From positions 62,001 to 126,000 of the forward strand of contig NZ_JAGGJY010000002.1 in the NCBI RefSeq assembly GCF_017873245.1: a stretch of 64,000 nucleotides of DNA, given 5' to 3'. The notes below the pieces were generated by a model that did not search any database, was not told the DNA's origin, and was given only the letters and a program-made list of their open reading frames with translations. This document shows positions 1 to 7,960 of this stretch, one piece after another; position 1 is the first letter of the stretch; each line of letters begins with the position of its first letter. Origin of the DNA: Clostridium tertium (lineage in GTDB: Bacteria; Bacillota; Clostridia; Clostridiales; Clostridiaceae). The position numbers were made by a program, and so were the translations under genes.

Positions 1-710
1 TCTAATCCTAAAGAACCCTCTCCAATTTTCTCATGTCTATCTTTATGACTTTTAAATGGATTTTTGCTATCATTTAAATGAATTGCCCTTAATCTATTTA
101 ATCCTATTACTCTATCAAATTCTTCTAAAACTCCATCTAAATCATTTACTATATCATATCCAGCATCATAAATATGGCAAGTATCAAGACAAACTCCCAT
201 TTTTTCTTTTAATTCAACTCTTGAAATTATTTCTGCTATTTCTTCAAATGTTCTTCCAACTTCTGAACCTTTTCCAGCCATAGTTTCTAATAAAACTGTT
301 GTAGTTTGATCTTTACTTAATACAGTATTAAGTAAATCTACTATATAATTAATCCCTATCTCTACCCCTTGTTTTACATGACTTCCTGGATGAAAATTAT
401 ATAAGTTATTTGGCATAAGTTCCATTCTATTTAAATCATCAACCATCATTTCTCTTGCAAATTCTCTTGTTCTTTCATCTGCTGAACATGCATTTAATGT
501 ATATGGAGCATGAGCTAAAATAGTTGAAAAGTTATTTTCCTTAGCAATTTTTAAAAGTCCTTCCATATCCTCCATATTTATTTCTTTTGCTTTACCGCCT
601 CTTGGGTTACGAGTAAAGAACTGAAATGTATTTGCTCCAATTTGTAGTGCTTCTTTTCCCATATTCTCAAAACCTTTTGTAGTTGATAAATGACATCCTA
701 TATTTAACAT
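1..710 (-). CDS. nfo: Endonuclease IV (AP endonuclease), 3' end cut off by window
   Basis: Zinc-dependent apurinic/apyrimidinic endonuclease of base-excision repair. The reading frame begins at the ATG at 708-710, preceded by GGAGGTAATT, and runs off the left edge after 236 codons; the family is about 275-285 residues, so roughly the last 40 are missing. The N-terminus reads [20 protein letters not shown], and later blocks include [22 protein letters not shown] and [16 protein letters not shown], which are the family's signature blocks carrying His and Asp zinc ligands. It is separated from the next gene by an AT-rich spacer and appears to be monocistronic as far as can be seen. Confident identification. 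Confidence 0.95.
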   Translation of the reverse strand, partial: MLNIGCHLSTTKGFENMGKEALQIGANTFQFFTRNPRGGKAKEINMEDMEGLLKIAKENNFSTILAHAPYTLNACSADERTREFAREMMVDDLNRMELMPNNLYNFHPGSHVKQGVEIGINYIVDLLNTVLSKDQTTTVLLETMAGKGSEVGRTFEEIAEIISRVELKEKMGVCLDTCHIYDAGYDIVNDLDGVLEEFDRVIGLNRLRAIHLNDSKNPFKSHKDRHEKIGEGSLGL

Positions 711-942
711 AATTACCTCCAAAGTATAGTCTTATTTCAATATTCTATATAATGTTCTATATTTTATAATCTTTTATAAAATATTTATTACCATATTCAT
801 ATACAGATTTATAATATATAAACTAATTCTATTAACTGTTAGTTATATAAAATAATACTATAATAGTCTATACTAAATCAAGAACTAATTAATAATTTTT
901 ATTACTTAATAAATATATATAAATTTAATATTTAAATTTAAT
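711..942. other. AT-rich intergenic spacer
   Basis: Very AT-rich stretch between the nfo start and the next gene's terminator. It must contain the nfo promoter (minus strand), but no close match to a TTGACA/TATAAT pair stands out. No open frame of note. Confidence 0.4.
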
Positions 943-979
943 AAATAGAGTTGTTATAATTAAAATAACAACTCTATTT
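943..979 (-). terminator. Intrinsic terminator hairpin
   Basis: Perfect 15-bp inverted repeat (943-957 with 965-979, 7-nt loop) just after the stop codon of the small membrane protein gene at 1001-1315. It is AT-rich with one GC-containing core, so it may work in both directions. Confidence 0.7.
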
Positions 980-1000
980 TCAAAAAACACTGTTTTTAAT

Positions 1001-1315
1001 TTACATTATAAAAGTTAATGTAGTAGATAATATTCCACCGATTATTAAAGATAAACTACTAAAAGCAAATGATATATCTATTTCTGTTCTATAGCTTCTA
1101 CCCCCTCCCATTAGTGAAAGAGCAATTGAATCTGCTGATATTGATGAAAAAATCCCTATAAAAATTAGTAGCAAGCCTTCTATAAATAATATATTTTGAA
1201 AGCTATTGTAAGGTGTACTACTAGTTATTATAAATCCCATCATCGTTACTACCCCAAGCCATCCAAAACCATAAATCACAGCTTTTATAAACAAGGATAT
1301 TCTATTATTTTTCAT
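1001..1315 (-). CDS. Small membrane protein, paralogue of the next gene
   Basis: 104-residue hydrophobic protein of unknown function. Three or four membrane segments are visible: about residues 8-30, 42-60 and 80-102, joined by short polar loops. It begins MKNNRISLFIKAVIYGFGWL, and its first 60 residues align closely with the neighbouring 123-residue protein (shared NNRISL, GFIIT, NILFIEG, FIGIF.SIS). The ATG at 1315 follows AAAAAGGGGAAGG. The middle linker of the paralogue (SMQGLGQNSAQYSASANLEV) is shortened here. The pair probably arose by tandem duplication. I do not recognise a characterised family. Confidence 0.75.
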   Translation of the reverse strand: MKNNRISLFIKAVIYGFGWLGVVTMMGFIITSSTPYNSFQNILFIEGLLLIFIGIFSSISADSIALSLMGGGRSYRTEIDISFAFSSLSLIIGGILSTTLTFIM

Positions 1316-1411
1316 AAACCTTCCCCTTTTTATAATTATATATTTTTATAAATAATACTAAATAAAAAGCTTTATACTAATTTCTATAACTCCTAATAGC
1401 TTTCTATAAAA

Positions 1412-1783
1412 CTATATAATAAAAGTTAAACCTGCACTAAACACTCCACCTAATATTAAAGAAAATGTACTAACTGCTAGTGCTACATCTAACTTTCTAT
1501 TAGATTTTTCTCTTTCCATTTTAGTAACTTCTAGATTTGCACTAGCTGAATATTGAGCACTATTCTGTCCAAGCCCTTGCATAGAAAGTCCCATTGGATC
1601 ACCTGATATTGATGCAAAGATTCCTACAAAAACTAATATAATACCTTCTATAAATAAAATATTTTCAAAGTTTTTATAGGCTGTTACTTTAGTTATTATA
1701 AATCCTATTAATACTGCTACTCCAAACCAAGCTATACCCCAAAGAAAAGATTTTATAACTAAGCTTATTCTATTATCCTTCAT
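1412..1783 (-). CDS. Small membrane protein, paralogue of the previous gene
   Basis: 123-residue membrane protein of unknown function beginning MKDNRISLVIKSFLWGIAWF. It has two hydrophobic segments near the N-terminus, a soluble loop of about 30 residues (roughly 68-98) with a lysine/arginine-rich end (TKMEREKSNRK), and a C-terminal hydrophobic pair. The start at 1783 is preceded by AAAAAAGGGGG. It lies 96 nt upstream of its paralogue on the same strand, so the two may be co-transcribed and may form a heteromeric membrane complex; that is inference. No enzymatic motif is visible. Confidence 0.75.
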   Translation of the reverse strand: MKDNRISLVIKSFLWGIAWFGVAVLIGFIITKVTAYKNFENILFIEGIILVFVGIFASISGDPMGLSMQGLGQNSAQYSASANLEVTKMEREKSNRKLDVALAVSTFSLILGGVFSAGLTFII

Positions 1784-1865
1784 ACTAAATACCCCCTTTT
1801 TTACTATTATAACATTATTTTCCTTTATGATATATATTACTATATAAAATAATTATAAATTCAAT

Positions 1866-2654
1866 TTACTTAGTGATAGAGTCCCCATATAATGGAGTTG
1901 GAAGTCCGAATCCTCCTGCAACTTCAATTAAATCTCCAGTAATAAAAGATGATTCATCACTAGCGTAAAATACTACTGCATTTGCTATATCTTCTGGCTT
2001 TCCAACTCTATTTAATGGAACATGTCGTAAAAATCCTTTTATAAATTCCTCTGACATATTGTCCATAGCAGCATCAGTTGCTATAAGACCTGGTAATATC
2101 GCATTGCACCTAACCCCTTGCTTCGCATATTGAACTGCTATATTTTGAGTTAGTGAGTTAATAGCTGCTTTTGATACAACATATGCTACACGGGATAAAT
2201 CAGGAATTACTGAGCCTATAGTCGATATATTAATTATACTTCCACCTCCATTTCTTATCATATGAGGTATTACTTCTTTACAAGGTAAGTATACACTTTG
2301 CAAGTTATCTTGTACTATTCTAAAAAAATCTTCTGTATTTCCTGTAACTACATCAAAATCTGCTTTTACATTAGTTCCTCCATAGTTATTTACTAATACA
2401 TCTAATCTTTTCTCTTTATTAATAACTTCTTCTATCATAGTTTTATACGTGTCCGGCTTACTTGCATCAAAATATACTATATCTGCATTACCACCATTTG
2501 CAATAATTTCATCTGCAATTTTTTTACCTGCATCTAATCTTCTTACAGCAAGATAAACTTTCGAACCATTTCCACCTAATTTTTTAGCTATTTCTAATCC
2601 TATTCCTCTTGTTGATGAAGTTACTAAAGAAATTTTATTATCTAATCTTTTCAT
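1866..2654 (-). CDS. 7-alpha-hydroxysteroid dehydrogenase-type SDR
   Basis: Short-chain dehydrogenase/reductase, 262 residues, full length for a classical SDR. The glycine-rich NAD(P) motif is TSSTRGIG (residues 12-19), the structural motif is NNYGG (89-93, unusual Tyr instead of Ala), and the catalytic set is Ser144-Tyr158-Lys162 (YVVSK). From family knowledge, NNYGGTNV, NISTIGSV and RCNAILPGLI are hallmarks of clostridial NADP-dependent 7-alpha-hydroxysteroid dehydrogenases. Thr15, Arg16 and Arg38, the residues that hold the 2'-phosphate of NADP in those enzymes, are all present. The likely reaction is reversible oxidation of the 7-alpha-hydroxyl of cholate or chenodeoxycholate. ATG at 2654 follows GGAGGTGC. 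A generic FabG-like reductase is the alternative. Confidence 0.85.
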   Translation of the reverse strand: MKRLDNKISLVTSSTRGIGLEIAKKLGGNGSKVYLAVRRLDAGKKIADEIIANGGNADIVYFDASKPDTYKTMIEEVINKEKRLDVLVNNYGGTNVKADFDVVTGNTEDFFRIVQDNLQSVYLPCKEVIPHMIRNGGGSIINISTIGSVIPDLSRVAYVVSKAAINSLTQNIAVQYAKQGVRCNAILPGLIATDAAMDNMSEEFIKGFLRHVPLNRVGKPEDIANAVVFYASDESSFITGDLIEVAGGFGLPTPLYGDSITK

Positions 2655-2971
2655 AATGCACCTCCAAAATATACTATTAATATTAATGTCTCAAACTATA
2701 TTTTATCCATAAGATTAAATTTTTAAATAATTATTTTTTATCAACCTTTTCTACTTTATATCATTCTTTAATTAATTTCTCTAATATACCATTTTCCCCC
2801 ATCATAAAGTCAGAGGAAATTGATACAAGATAATTTTTATCTTCTTTCATAAAACCTTTTACTTTACTTAAGTAAATTTAATTATATTTGTTGTTTAATT
2901 CATCACTATAATTTTTATATACACTATATATCTTTTGATACTCTTCCTTTATTATATTTTTTGAGATAAAA
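2655..2971 (-). pseudogene. Decayed coding remnant upstream of the HSDH gene
   Basis: No intact gene lies between the HSDH and the L,D-transpeptidase. On the minus strand one frame still reads as protein-like segments split by stops: about EYQKIYSVYKNYSDELNNKYN in pieces, then GFMKEDKNYLVSISSDFMMG and ENGILEKLIKE. The spacing and amino-acid usage look like a degraded soluble protein, conceivably an effector domain of a regulator, but I cannot name a family. No ribosome binding site is attached. Confidence 0.35.
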
Positions 2972-3004
2972 TATCGGATATTATTTTATATATAATATCC
3001 GATA
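2972..3004. repeat. 12-bp inverted repeat
   Basis: TATCGGATATTA at 2972-2983 is mirrored exactly by TAATATCCGATA at 2993-3004 with a 9-nt spacer. There is no T-run on either side, so it looks more like an operator or a remnant than a terminator. Confidence 0.5.
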
Positions 3005-3096
3005 ATACTAAGTTATATTTAATTTTCACTATATTTATATCTTCATAAATATCTTTATGTCCACTAATGCCTTTAATCATTTATATTTTTATAATG

Positions 3097-3177
3097 ATTA
3101 AAAAGGATACATATGTAAGTTTATTTATTACGTCACTTGCTTGTAGTTAATGTAAAGTTACATATGTCCTTTTTAAT
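3097..3177. repeat. Long imperfect palindrome (repeat A), doubling as terminator
   Basis: Outer arms ATTAAAAAGGATACATATGT (3097-3116) and ACATATGTCCTTTTTAAT (3160-3177) pair with a two-base bulge, enclosing about 43 nt. It sits four bases beyond the stop of the L,D-transpeptidase gene and gives a plausible minus-strand terminator. Its inner segment matches a second copy at 51691-51749 (about 70% identity over 60 nt without gaps), so it is a dispersed element rather than a simple terminator. Confidence 0.6.
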
Positions 3178-3181
3178 ATTT

Positions 3182-4576
3182 CTATTCTTCATAACAAATA
3201 ACAGGAGTTCCCTCATCTATATTCTCAAAAATAGTTTTTGCTAAATATGACGGAGAATTTACGCAACCATGAGTCCCATTTCCTTTATATATTTTTCCTC
3301 CAAAAGAATATCTCCAACTTGCATCATGAATCCCTATATTACCATTGAAAGGCATCCAATATGTTACTTTTGCTTCGTAATTTGGACCTCTTAAAGTTGC
3401 TTCTTTTTGCTTATAATTAAGCATATACGTTCCAAGTTTAGTTGAATATCCTTTCCCAGGATCTCCAGTTACTACATCTCCTTGAGTAATAAGTTTACCA
3501 TCTTTATAAAACCATAAATGCTGACTTGTTAAATTGATTTCTACATAGGTGTCCCCTATATCATCTTCATCTCTATTTAAACCCTTTTGTGTATATATTG
3601 GCTCTTTTTCAAGTATTGCTCCAAGCTTTATATTTTCTAATAACATCCTTGTTTCTGCTACATAATTAATTTTCCAGCCATAGTATCCACCTTTAACCTC
3701 AACCATTTTTCCTGTGGAAGATTTAAAGTTTCTTGCTATTCCAACTGTATTATATTTAGCACTTAACTCTAACACATAATCTTTTACTGATTTTTCATTT
3801 ATTATTACTTCTAAATTATCATCAACACTAAGCCATTCATTTATTCTACTTCCGTCTAATACTTCACTTTTATCTCCAAATAAATATGTTATTTTAGTTG
3901 ATACATATTTATTTAATATATCTTTTGCTATCATTGCTTTTTCAGAGTTTACTGTATACTCTGGATTTTCATAGCATAATTTCTCATTTAAATCGATCTT
4001 CACCTCTCCATTTAAAATGCTATTTTCTATAGCTTCATATAATTTCTCTTTCTTTACTTTATTACCATAAACTTCTTCAATCAATTCATATGAACCATTT
4101 GAGTATTTAAATCCTACATTCTTAGGTTCTATAATTTCTTTATTTAGGCAATCTAATTCTTTAATTTTATTATTTAAATTCTCATTATTGTAATCAACTA
4201 AATCACCTATATTATAATTTTGTTTTTTTATTAACCCCACAATCCACTTTAATGAAGCTTGTCTATCTTGAACATTAAAAATACTATTCTTTTCGTTATA
4301 CTGTAATCCTATATCTTTTCCTAATATTTCTTCTATTTTTCCATCTCGCTCTATTATCTGTAGCTTATAATCATTTATTGATTTTTTCAATATATCAGGT
4401 GCCTCTTCATATGATTTTAATGATAAATTAATTCCATTTATTTCCGTATTAAAAAAGAAATGATTTGTAAAAAATATTGCTATAAGTAAGTATGTAAATA
4501 TAATTGCTGTCACTATAATAATTATGTTCCCTGTAATTTTATTTTTAAAAAGCTCTTTTAGATTAATACTTTTCAT
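3182..4576 (-). CDS. L,D-transpeptidase (YkuD) with PG-binding-4 region
   Basis: Cell-wall enzyme forming 3-3 peptidoglycan cross-links or attaching proteins to meso-DAP, acting outside the membrane. Of 464 residues, 18-40 form a single N-terminal membrane anchor, about 45-320 match the layout of peptidoglycan-binding-4 type modules, and about 343-462 form the YkuD catalytic domain. Visible motif: IHDASWR with His417, then GTHGCVN with His436 and nucleophile Cys438. These are the family's conserved catalytic residues. ATG at 4576 follows GAAAGGTATG. It seems monocistronic. From family knowledge such enzymes add beta-lactam tolerance, since most penicillins do not block them. Confidence 0.92.
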   Translation of the reverse strand: MKSINLKELFKNKITGNIIIIVTAIIFTYLLIAIFFTNHFFFNTEINGINLSLKSYEEAPDILKKSINDYKLQIIERDGKIEEILGKDIGLQYNEKNSIFNVQDRQASLKWIVGLIKKQNYNIGDLVDYNNENLNNKIKELDCLNKEIIEPKNVGFKYSNGSYELIEEVYGNKVKKEKLYEAIENSILNGEVKIDLNEKLCYENPEYTVNSEKAMIAKDILNKYVSTKITYLFGDKSEVLDGSRINEWLSVDDNLEVIINEKSVKDYVLELSAKYNTVGIARNFKSSTGKMVEVKGGYYGWKINYVAETRMLLENIKLGAILEKEPIYTQKGLNRDEDDIGDTYVEINLTSQHLWFYKDGKLITQGDVVTGDPGKGYSTKLGTYMLNYKQKEATLRGPNYEAKVTYWMPFNGNIGIHDASWRYSFGGKIYKGNGTHGCVNSPSYLAKTIFENIDEGTPVICYEE

Positions 4577-4812
4577 TGATCCATACCTTTCATTAATAGT
4601 ATTTTATTCCAACATAATTTCTAATTTATAATATGCTTGTATTTTTCATTTTAAAACTTAATATACGTTACAATAAAGATTTAATATTTAATTAAAATTT
4701 AATGATTGAATCATAGATTTTTAGCTATTTAGCAACATGACATATAAAGAATTATATTATTTTTATTTCTAAATATACTTATTTCTTGGAAATTATATGA
4801 AATAAAACTACA

Positions 4813-4845
4813 AAAAGGTATGGAATAAAAATTTCCATACCTTTT
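4813..4845 (-). terminator. Intrinsic terminator of ldh
   Basis: Perfect 13-bp stem AAAAGGTATGGAA / TTCCATACCTTTT with a 7-nt loop, ending in a T-run on the minus strand, 17 nt past the ldh stop codon. Confidence 0.85.
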
Positions 4846-4861
4846 GATTTTAATTTCAACT

Positions 4862-5800
4862 CTAATTATTATTAATTCTATCAATATATTCCTTCATTAT
4901 CTTAGCAGATGAAACGAACTTGTCTTTTTCCTCTTTTGATAATTCTATATTTAATACTTTCTCTACTCCATTCTTACCTACTATTGTTGGAACACTCAAA
5001 TATGTGTTGTTAACACCTAAATAATCATTTAATAAAGTAGATACTGATAATACAGTTTTTTCATCCTTTAAAAATGCTTCTACTATTCTTGTTAGAACTG
5101 CTGCAACTGAAAAGGCAGTAGCACCCTTTCTATTGATAACTTCATAAGCTGCATTTTTAACATCATCAGCAATAACTTTTTCTGTTGCTTCATCCCATTC
5201 TATTTTTAATTGTTCTGAAAAATCTTTTATTGGAATGTTTCCTATTGTTAATGATGACCATGGAACAAACTCACTATCTCCATGTTCTCCTAAAACATAT
5301 CCTTGAACAATTCTTCCATCAATACCAAAGTACTTTCCAAGTAAGCTCCTTAATCTTGTTGTGTCTAAAACTGTACCTGAACCAATAACCCTTTCTTTAG
5401 GAAATCCTGATAATTTATAAGTCATATATGCCAGTATATCCACTGGATTTGATACAACTAGTAATATTGCATTAGGACTTAATTTTGCTATTGTTGGAAC
5501 AAAACTTTTAAATATTTTATAGTTTTTATCTACTAAATCTAGTCTAGTTTCTCCTGGTTTTTGTGCAACACCAGCAGTTATAATTATTATATCTGAATCT
5601 TTAGTATCTTCTAAAGCTCCTAATGTAACATTGCACGGACTATTTAAAGAACTTCCATGCATTAAATCAAGAACTTCACCTAGCGCTTTTTCTTGATTAA
5701 TATCATTAATAACTATTTCTCTTGCTACTTCCTTTTGTAGTAAGGCAAAGGCAGTAGTTGCTCCAATTGAACCTGCTCCAATTATTGATATTTTACTCAT
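4862..5800 (-). CDS. ldh: L-lactate dehydrogenase
   Basis: Reduces pyruvate to L-lactate with NADH, regenerating NAD in fermentation; cytoplasmic tetramer in the family. The 312 residues match the usual length. The Rossmann motif is GAGSIGATTAFALL near the N-terminus. Substrate-binding arginines are visible in GETRLDLVDKN and in the RLRSLLG region, and the catalytic histidine lies in GEHGDSEF. The SNPVDILAYM segment is also typical and helps exclude malate dehydrogenase. Start ATG at 5800 follows GGATGAAGGAG. Monocistronic, with its own terminator. Confident. Confidence 0.96.
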   Translation of the reverse strand: MSKISIIGAGSIGATTAFALLQKEVAREIVINDINQEKALGEVLDLMHGSSLNSPCNVTLGALEDTKDSDIIIITAGVAQKPGETRLDLVDKNYKIFKSFVPTIAKLSPNAILLVVSNPVDILAYMTYKLSGFPKERVIGSGTVLDTTRLRSLLGKYFGIDGRIVQGYVLGEHGDSEFVPWSSLTIGNIPIKDFSEQLKIEWDEATEKVIADDVKNAAYEVINRKGATAFSVAAVLTRIVEAFLKDEKTVLSVSTLLNDYLGVNNTYLSVPTIVGKNGVEKVLNIELSKEEKDKFVSSAKIMKEYIDRINNN

Positions 5801-6032
5801 ATATAATACTCCTTCATCCTTTTATTTAATTTATTGTTATTTATTTCTATTATATACTAATTATTAATTAATTTATACTTTTTTTAAATAATTTTTATTA
5901 TATAACTAATATATTTATTTGAACTAATTTGATTGCTATTTATCATAATATTATAACTTGTATCTAACTTAGTGAAATCCATATTTTAGTGTAATTTATA
6001 TTCCTTTTAGTAGTTTGTGTATTATATAAAAA

Positions 6033-6071
6033 AATAAGTCTAGTAACTTTTGTAAAGTTACTAGACTTATT
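6033..6071 (-). terminator. Intrinsic terminator of gloA
   Basis: Perfect 18-bp stem (6033-6050 with 6054-6071) closed by a 3-nt loop. It starts six bases beyond the gloA stop codon on the minus strand. Confidence 0.85.
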
Positions 6072-6076
6072 AAAAT

Positions 6077-6460
6077 TTATTTAGCTCTTATTACTTCAAT
6101 TTTATATCCATCTGGATCTGTTACGAAATAATATGAAGGTTTTGTTCCAGGTAGTCCTTTAAATGGAGTTACTTCATATCCTAAAGCTATATGCTTTTCT
6201 CTCATTCCTTCTAAGTCTTCAGCTTCAACTGCAATATGGCTAAAACCATTTCCTAAGTCATAAGGCTTTTCAACATCATAATTATAAGTTAATTCTATTT
6301 CATATCCGCCTTCTTCATTAGATAGATAAACAAGGCTGAATTTATGTTCTGGGTATTCCTTTCTTCTTGTTTCTATTAAATCTAATGCTTCTTTATAAAA
6401 CTTTAATGACTTTTCTAAGTCCTTAACTCTTATACAAGTGTGTAACATTTTAACTGACAT
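6077..6460 (-). CDS. gloA: Lactoylglutathione lyase / VOC family protein
   Basis: Vicinal-oxygen-chelate fold enzyme, 127 residues, with two beta-alpha-beta-beta-beta modules. It begins MSVKMLHTCIRVKDLEKSLK; the module starts (LHTCIRV and FSHIAVEAEDLE) and ends (YEIELTYN and DPDGYKIEVIRAK) place the expected His-Glu-His-Glu metal ligands at His7, a Glu in YEIEL, His in FSHIAV and Glu in KIEVI. Family role: conversion of the methylglyoxal hemithioacetal to lactoyl-thiol. Glutathione is uncommon in clostridia, so another thiol or another substrate is possible. Start follows AGGAGGACAAAAAA. Monocistronic with a strong terminator. Confidence 0.85.
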   Translation of the reverse strand: MSVKMLHTCIRVKDLEKSLKFYKEALDLIETRRKEYPEHKFSLVYLSNEEGGYEIELTYNYDVEKPYDLGNGFSHIAVEAEDLEGMREKHIALGYEVTPFKGLPGTKPSYYFVTDPDGYKIEVIRAK

Positions 6461-6669
6461 TTTTTTGTCCTCCTATTTTTAATTTATTTAATATATATTC
6501 AATTATATTGGTGAAATTATCTTTAATCAACTAATTGTTTAATTTATAAATATTTTTAAATATTAAATATTATTTAAAGGTTTTCTTTTAATAATTTACT
6601 TTTCTTATATTTTATCATAGAATAAATTTACATAAGTATTTTTAAATAATTACCTAGAAAGGAGTTCTT

Positions 6670-7317
6670 ATGACAACAAAGAAAATATTTTTATTATTGA
6701 TTTCATTATTGATTACTTTTAATTTTACTTCATGCAAAAACTCAAATTCAAAAGATAATACAGCTGATAATAATTCTATTGAAGAAAATATTCAATCAGA
6801 TGATCCCATAAAAGAAGAACCTAAAGTACCTACTTCTTTTGAAGCATTCGGGAAATCATATACTTCTTCTAAAGACATTAATTCAATAGAAAAAAGTACT
6901 AATATTTATGATGATCAAACATCTATTTACTATACTGCTGGTGAATACAAAGAAATAGATTTTATAAATGACCTGCTATATTCATACTTAAATGAAGATA
7001 ATTCTATATATAACTATTTAATATCATATAGCAATACTAATGAAAAAGGATACGAGCCTATTTCTGAGAGCGATAAAGAAAAACTAAAAAAAGACTTATC
7101 TTCATTAAGAAGCCAAATGGATCTTGCTAATGGCGAAGAAATGGTGGTTAGGTTAGATAGAGTAACCTATGAGGGCTTAGACCCTAATACAAATTCTGGA
7201 CATAGTTTTAAGATAAGAGTTGCAATTTCAAGAGTAGGAGCAACAATAGTTCCTTGGAATTACTTTACTGTCACTGTTTATGAAGATGGCAATAAACTTA
7301 TGGCACATTTGTTTTAG
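6670..7317 (+). CDS. Predicted lipoprotein, unknown function
   Basis: 215-residue exported protein. Residues 1-22 form a signal peptide ending in a lipobox (NFTSC), so it should be lipid-anchored outside the membrane. A low-complexity Asn/Asp/Glu linker (about 24-50) is followed by a globular domain of about 150 residues rich in Tyr and acidic residues; it ends in a beta-rich segment (IRVAISRV, YFTVTVYEDG). I do not recognise the domain. Start ATG at 6670 follows GAAAGGAG. It is one of the few plus-strand genes here and ends against a convergent acetyltransferase gene. Confidence 0.75.
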   Translation: MTTKKIFLLLISLLITFNFTSCKNSNSKDNTADNNSIEENIQSDDPIKEEPKVPTSFEAFGKSYTSSKDINSIEKSTNIYDDQTSIYYTAGEYKEIDFINDLLYSYLNEDNSIYNYLISYSNTNEKGYEPISESDKEKLKKDLSSLRSQMDLANGEEMVVRLDRVTYEGLDPNTNSGHSFKIRVAISRVGATIVPWNYFTVTVYEDGNKLMAHLF

Positions 7318-7326
7318 TGAAAAGTT

Positions 7327-7403
7327 AATAGTGAAAGAGTGACGAAGTTAAGGTTTTTTTCTCAATTCTTTCACTTTTTTATTTTTTTCACTCTTTCATT
7401 ATT
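7327..7403. terminator. Bidirectional terminator region between convergent genes
   Basis: AATAGTGAAAGAGTGA at 7327-7342 pairs with TCACTCTTTCATTATT at 7388-7403 apart from one G-T wobble. The interior contains a second CTTTCACT that can compete for the left arm, and T-runs. It serves the convergent lipoprotein and acetyltransferase genes. Confidence 0.6.
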
Positions 7404-7940
7404 CTAAATATATAAGTCCATTAATATCTCATCATCATATTCATCATTAACATAAAAGAAATTCTTATGAAATCCTACTTCTTTAAATCCAAACTTGCTA
7501 TACAAATTTCTTGCTTTTATATTATTTGCCTTTACTCCTAGGCTTATATTCTTTATTTTTTTAGTATCTTTAGCAAAGTCTATTAATATTTTCATTACTT
7601 CACTTCCGATACCAAGGTTCCAATATTCTTTTTTTACTGAAATAGCAATTTCTGCATTATGAGATATTCTTTTTCTATTTGATGTGGATACTTGTGCTAT
7701 ACTTACTATTTTTTTATTTATTATCCCTACTAGCATCATAGAAGTTTCTTGGTTAGCCATATTTTCTAAATGTGATTTTTCTTGATCTATACTTAAATGG
7801 AACTCATTTTCTCCAAATAGTAAATTATCACTTTCGCCGCCAACTATATTTAAATATTCAATCATCTTTTCAGCATCATTTACTTCTGCTTTTCTTAAAA
7901 TTAAATTTTCCCCATTTTTTAATTTTATTTCTTTATACAT
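7404..7940 (-). CDS. GNAT N-acetyltransferase (RimJ/RimL-like)
   Basis: 178-residue acetyl-CoA-dependent acyltransferase. The N-terminal strand reads MYKEIKLKNGENLILRKAEV, and the acetyl-CoA pyrophosphate-binding loop is WNLGIGSEVMKILIDFAK, followed by the typical NNIKARNLYSKFGFKEVG motif near the C-terminus. The substrate cannot be read from sequence; family members act on ribosomal proteins, other N-termini or small molecules. It lies 20 nt downstream of the translational GTPase gene on the same strand, so the two are likely co-transcribed. Start ATG follows GGGGAGAATAG. Confidence 0.88.
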   Translation of the reverse strand: MYKEIKLKNGENLILRKAEVNDAEKMIEYLNIVGGESDNLLFGENEFHLSIDQEKSHLENMANQETSMMLVGIINKKIVSIAQVSTSNRKRISHNAEIAISVKKEYWNLGIGSEVMKILIDFAKDTKKIKNISLGVKANNIKARNLYSKFGFKEVGFHKNFFYVNDEYDDEILMDLYI

Positions 7941-7960
7941 AGCCCTATTCTCCCCATTTT

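Noticed and set aside
56-283. Plus-strand open frame of 75 codons at the left edge
   Set aside because: It is the antisense shadow of nfo, has no ribosome binding site, and its Leu/His-rich content is typical of antisense frames in AT-rich genes.
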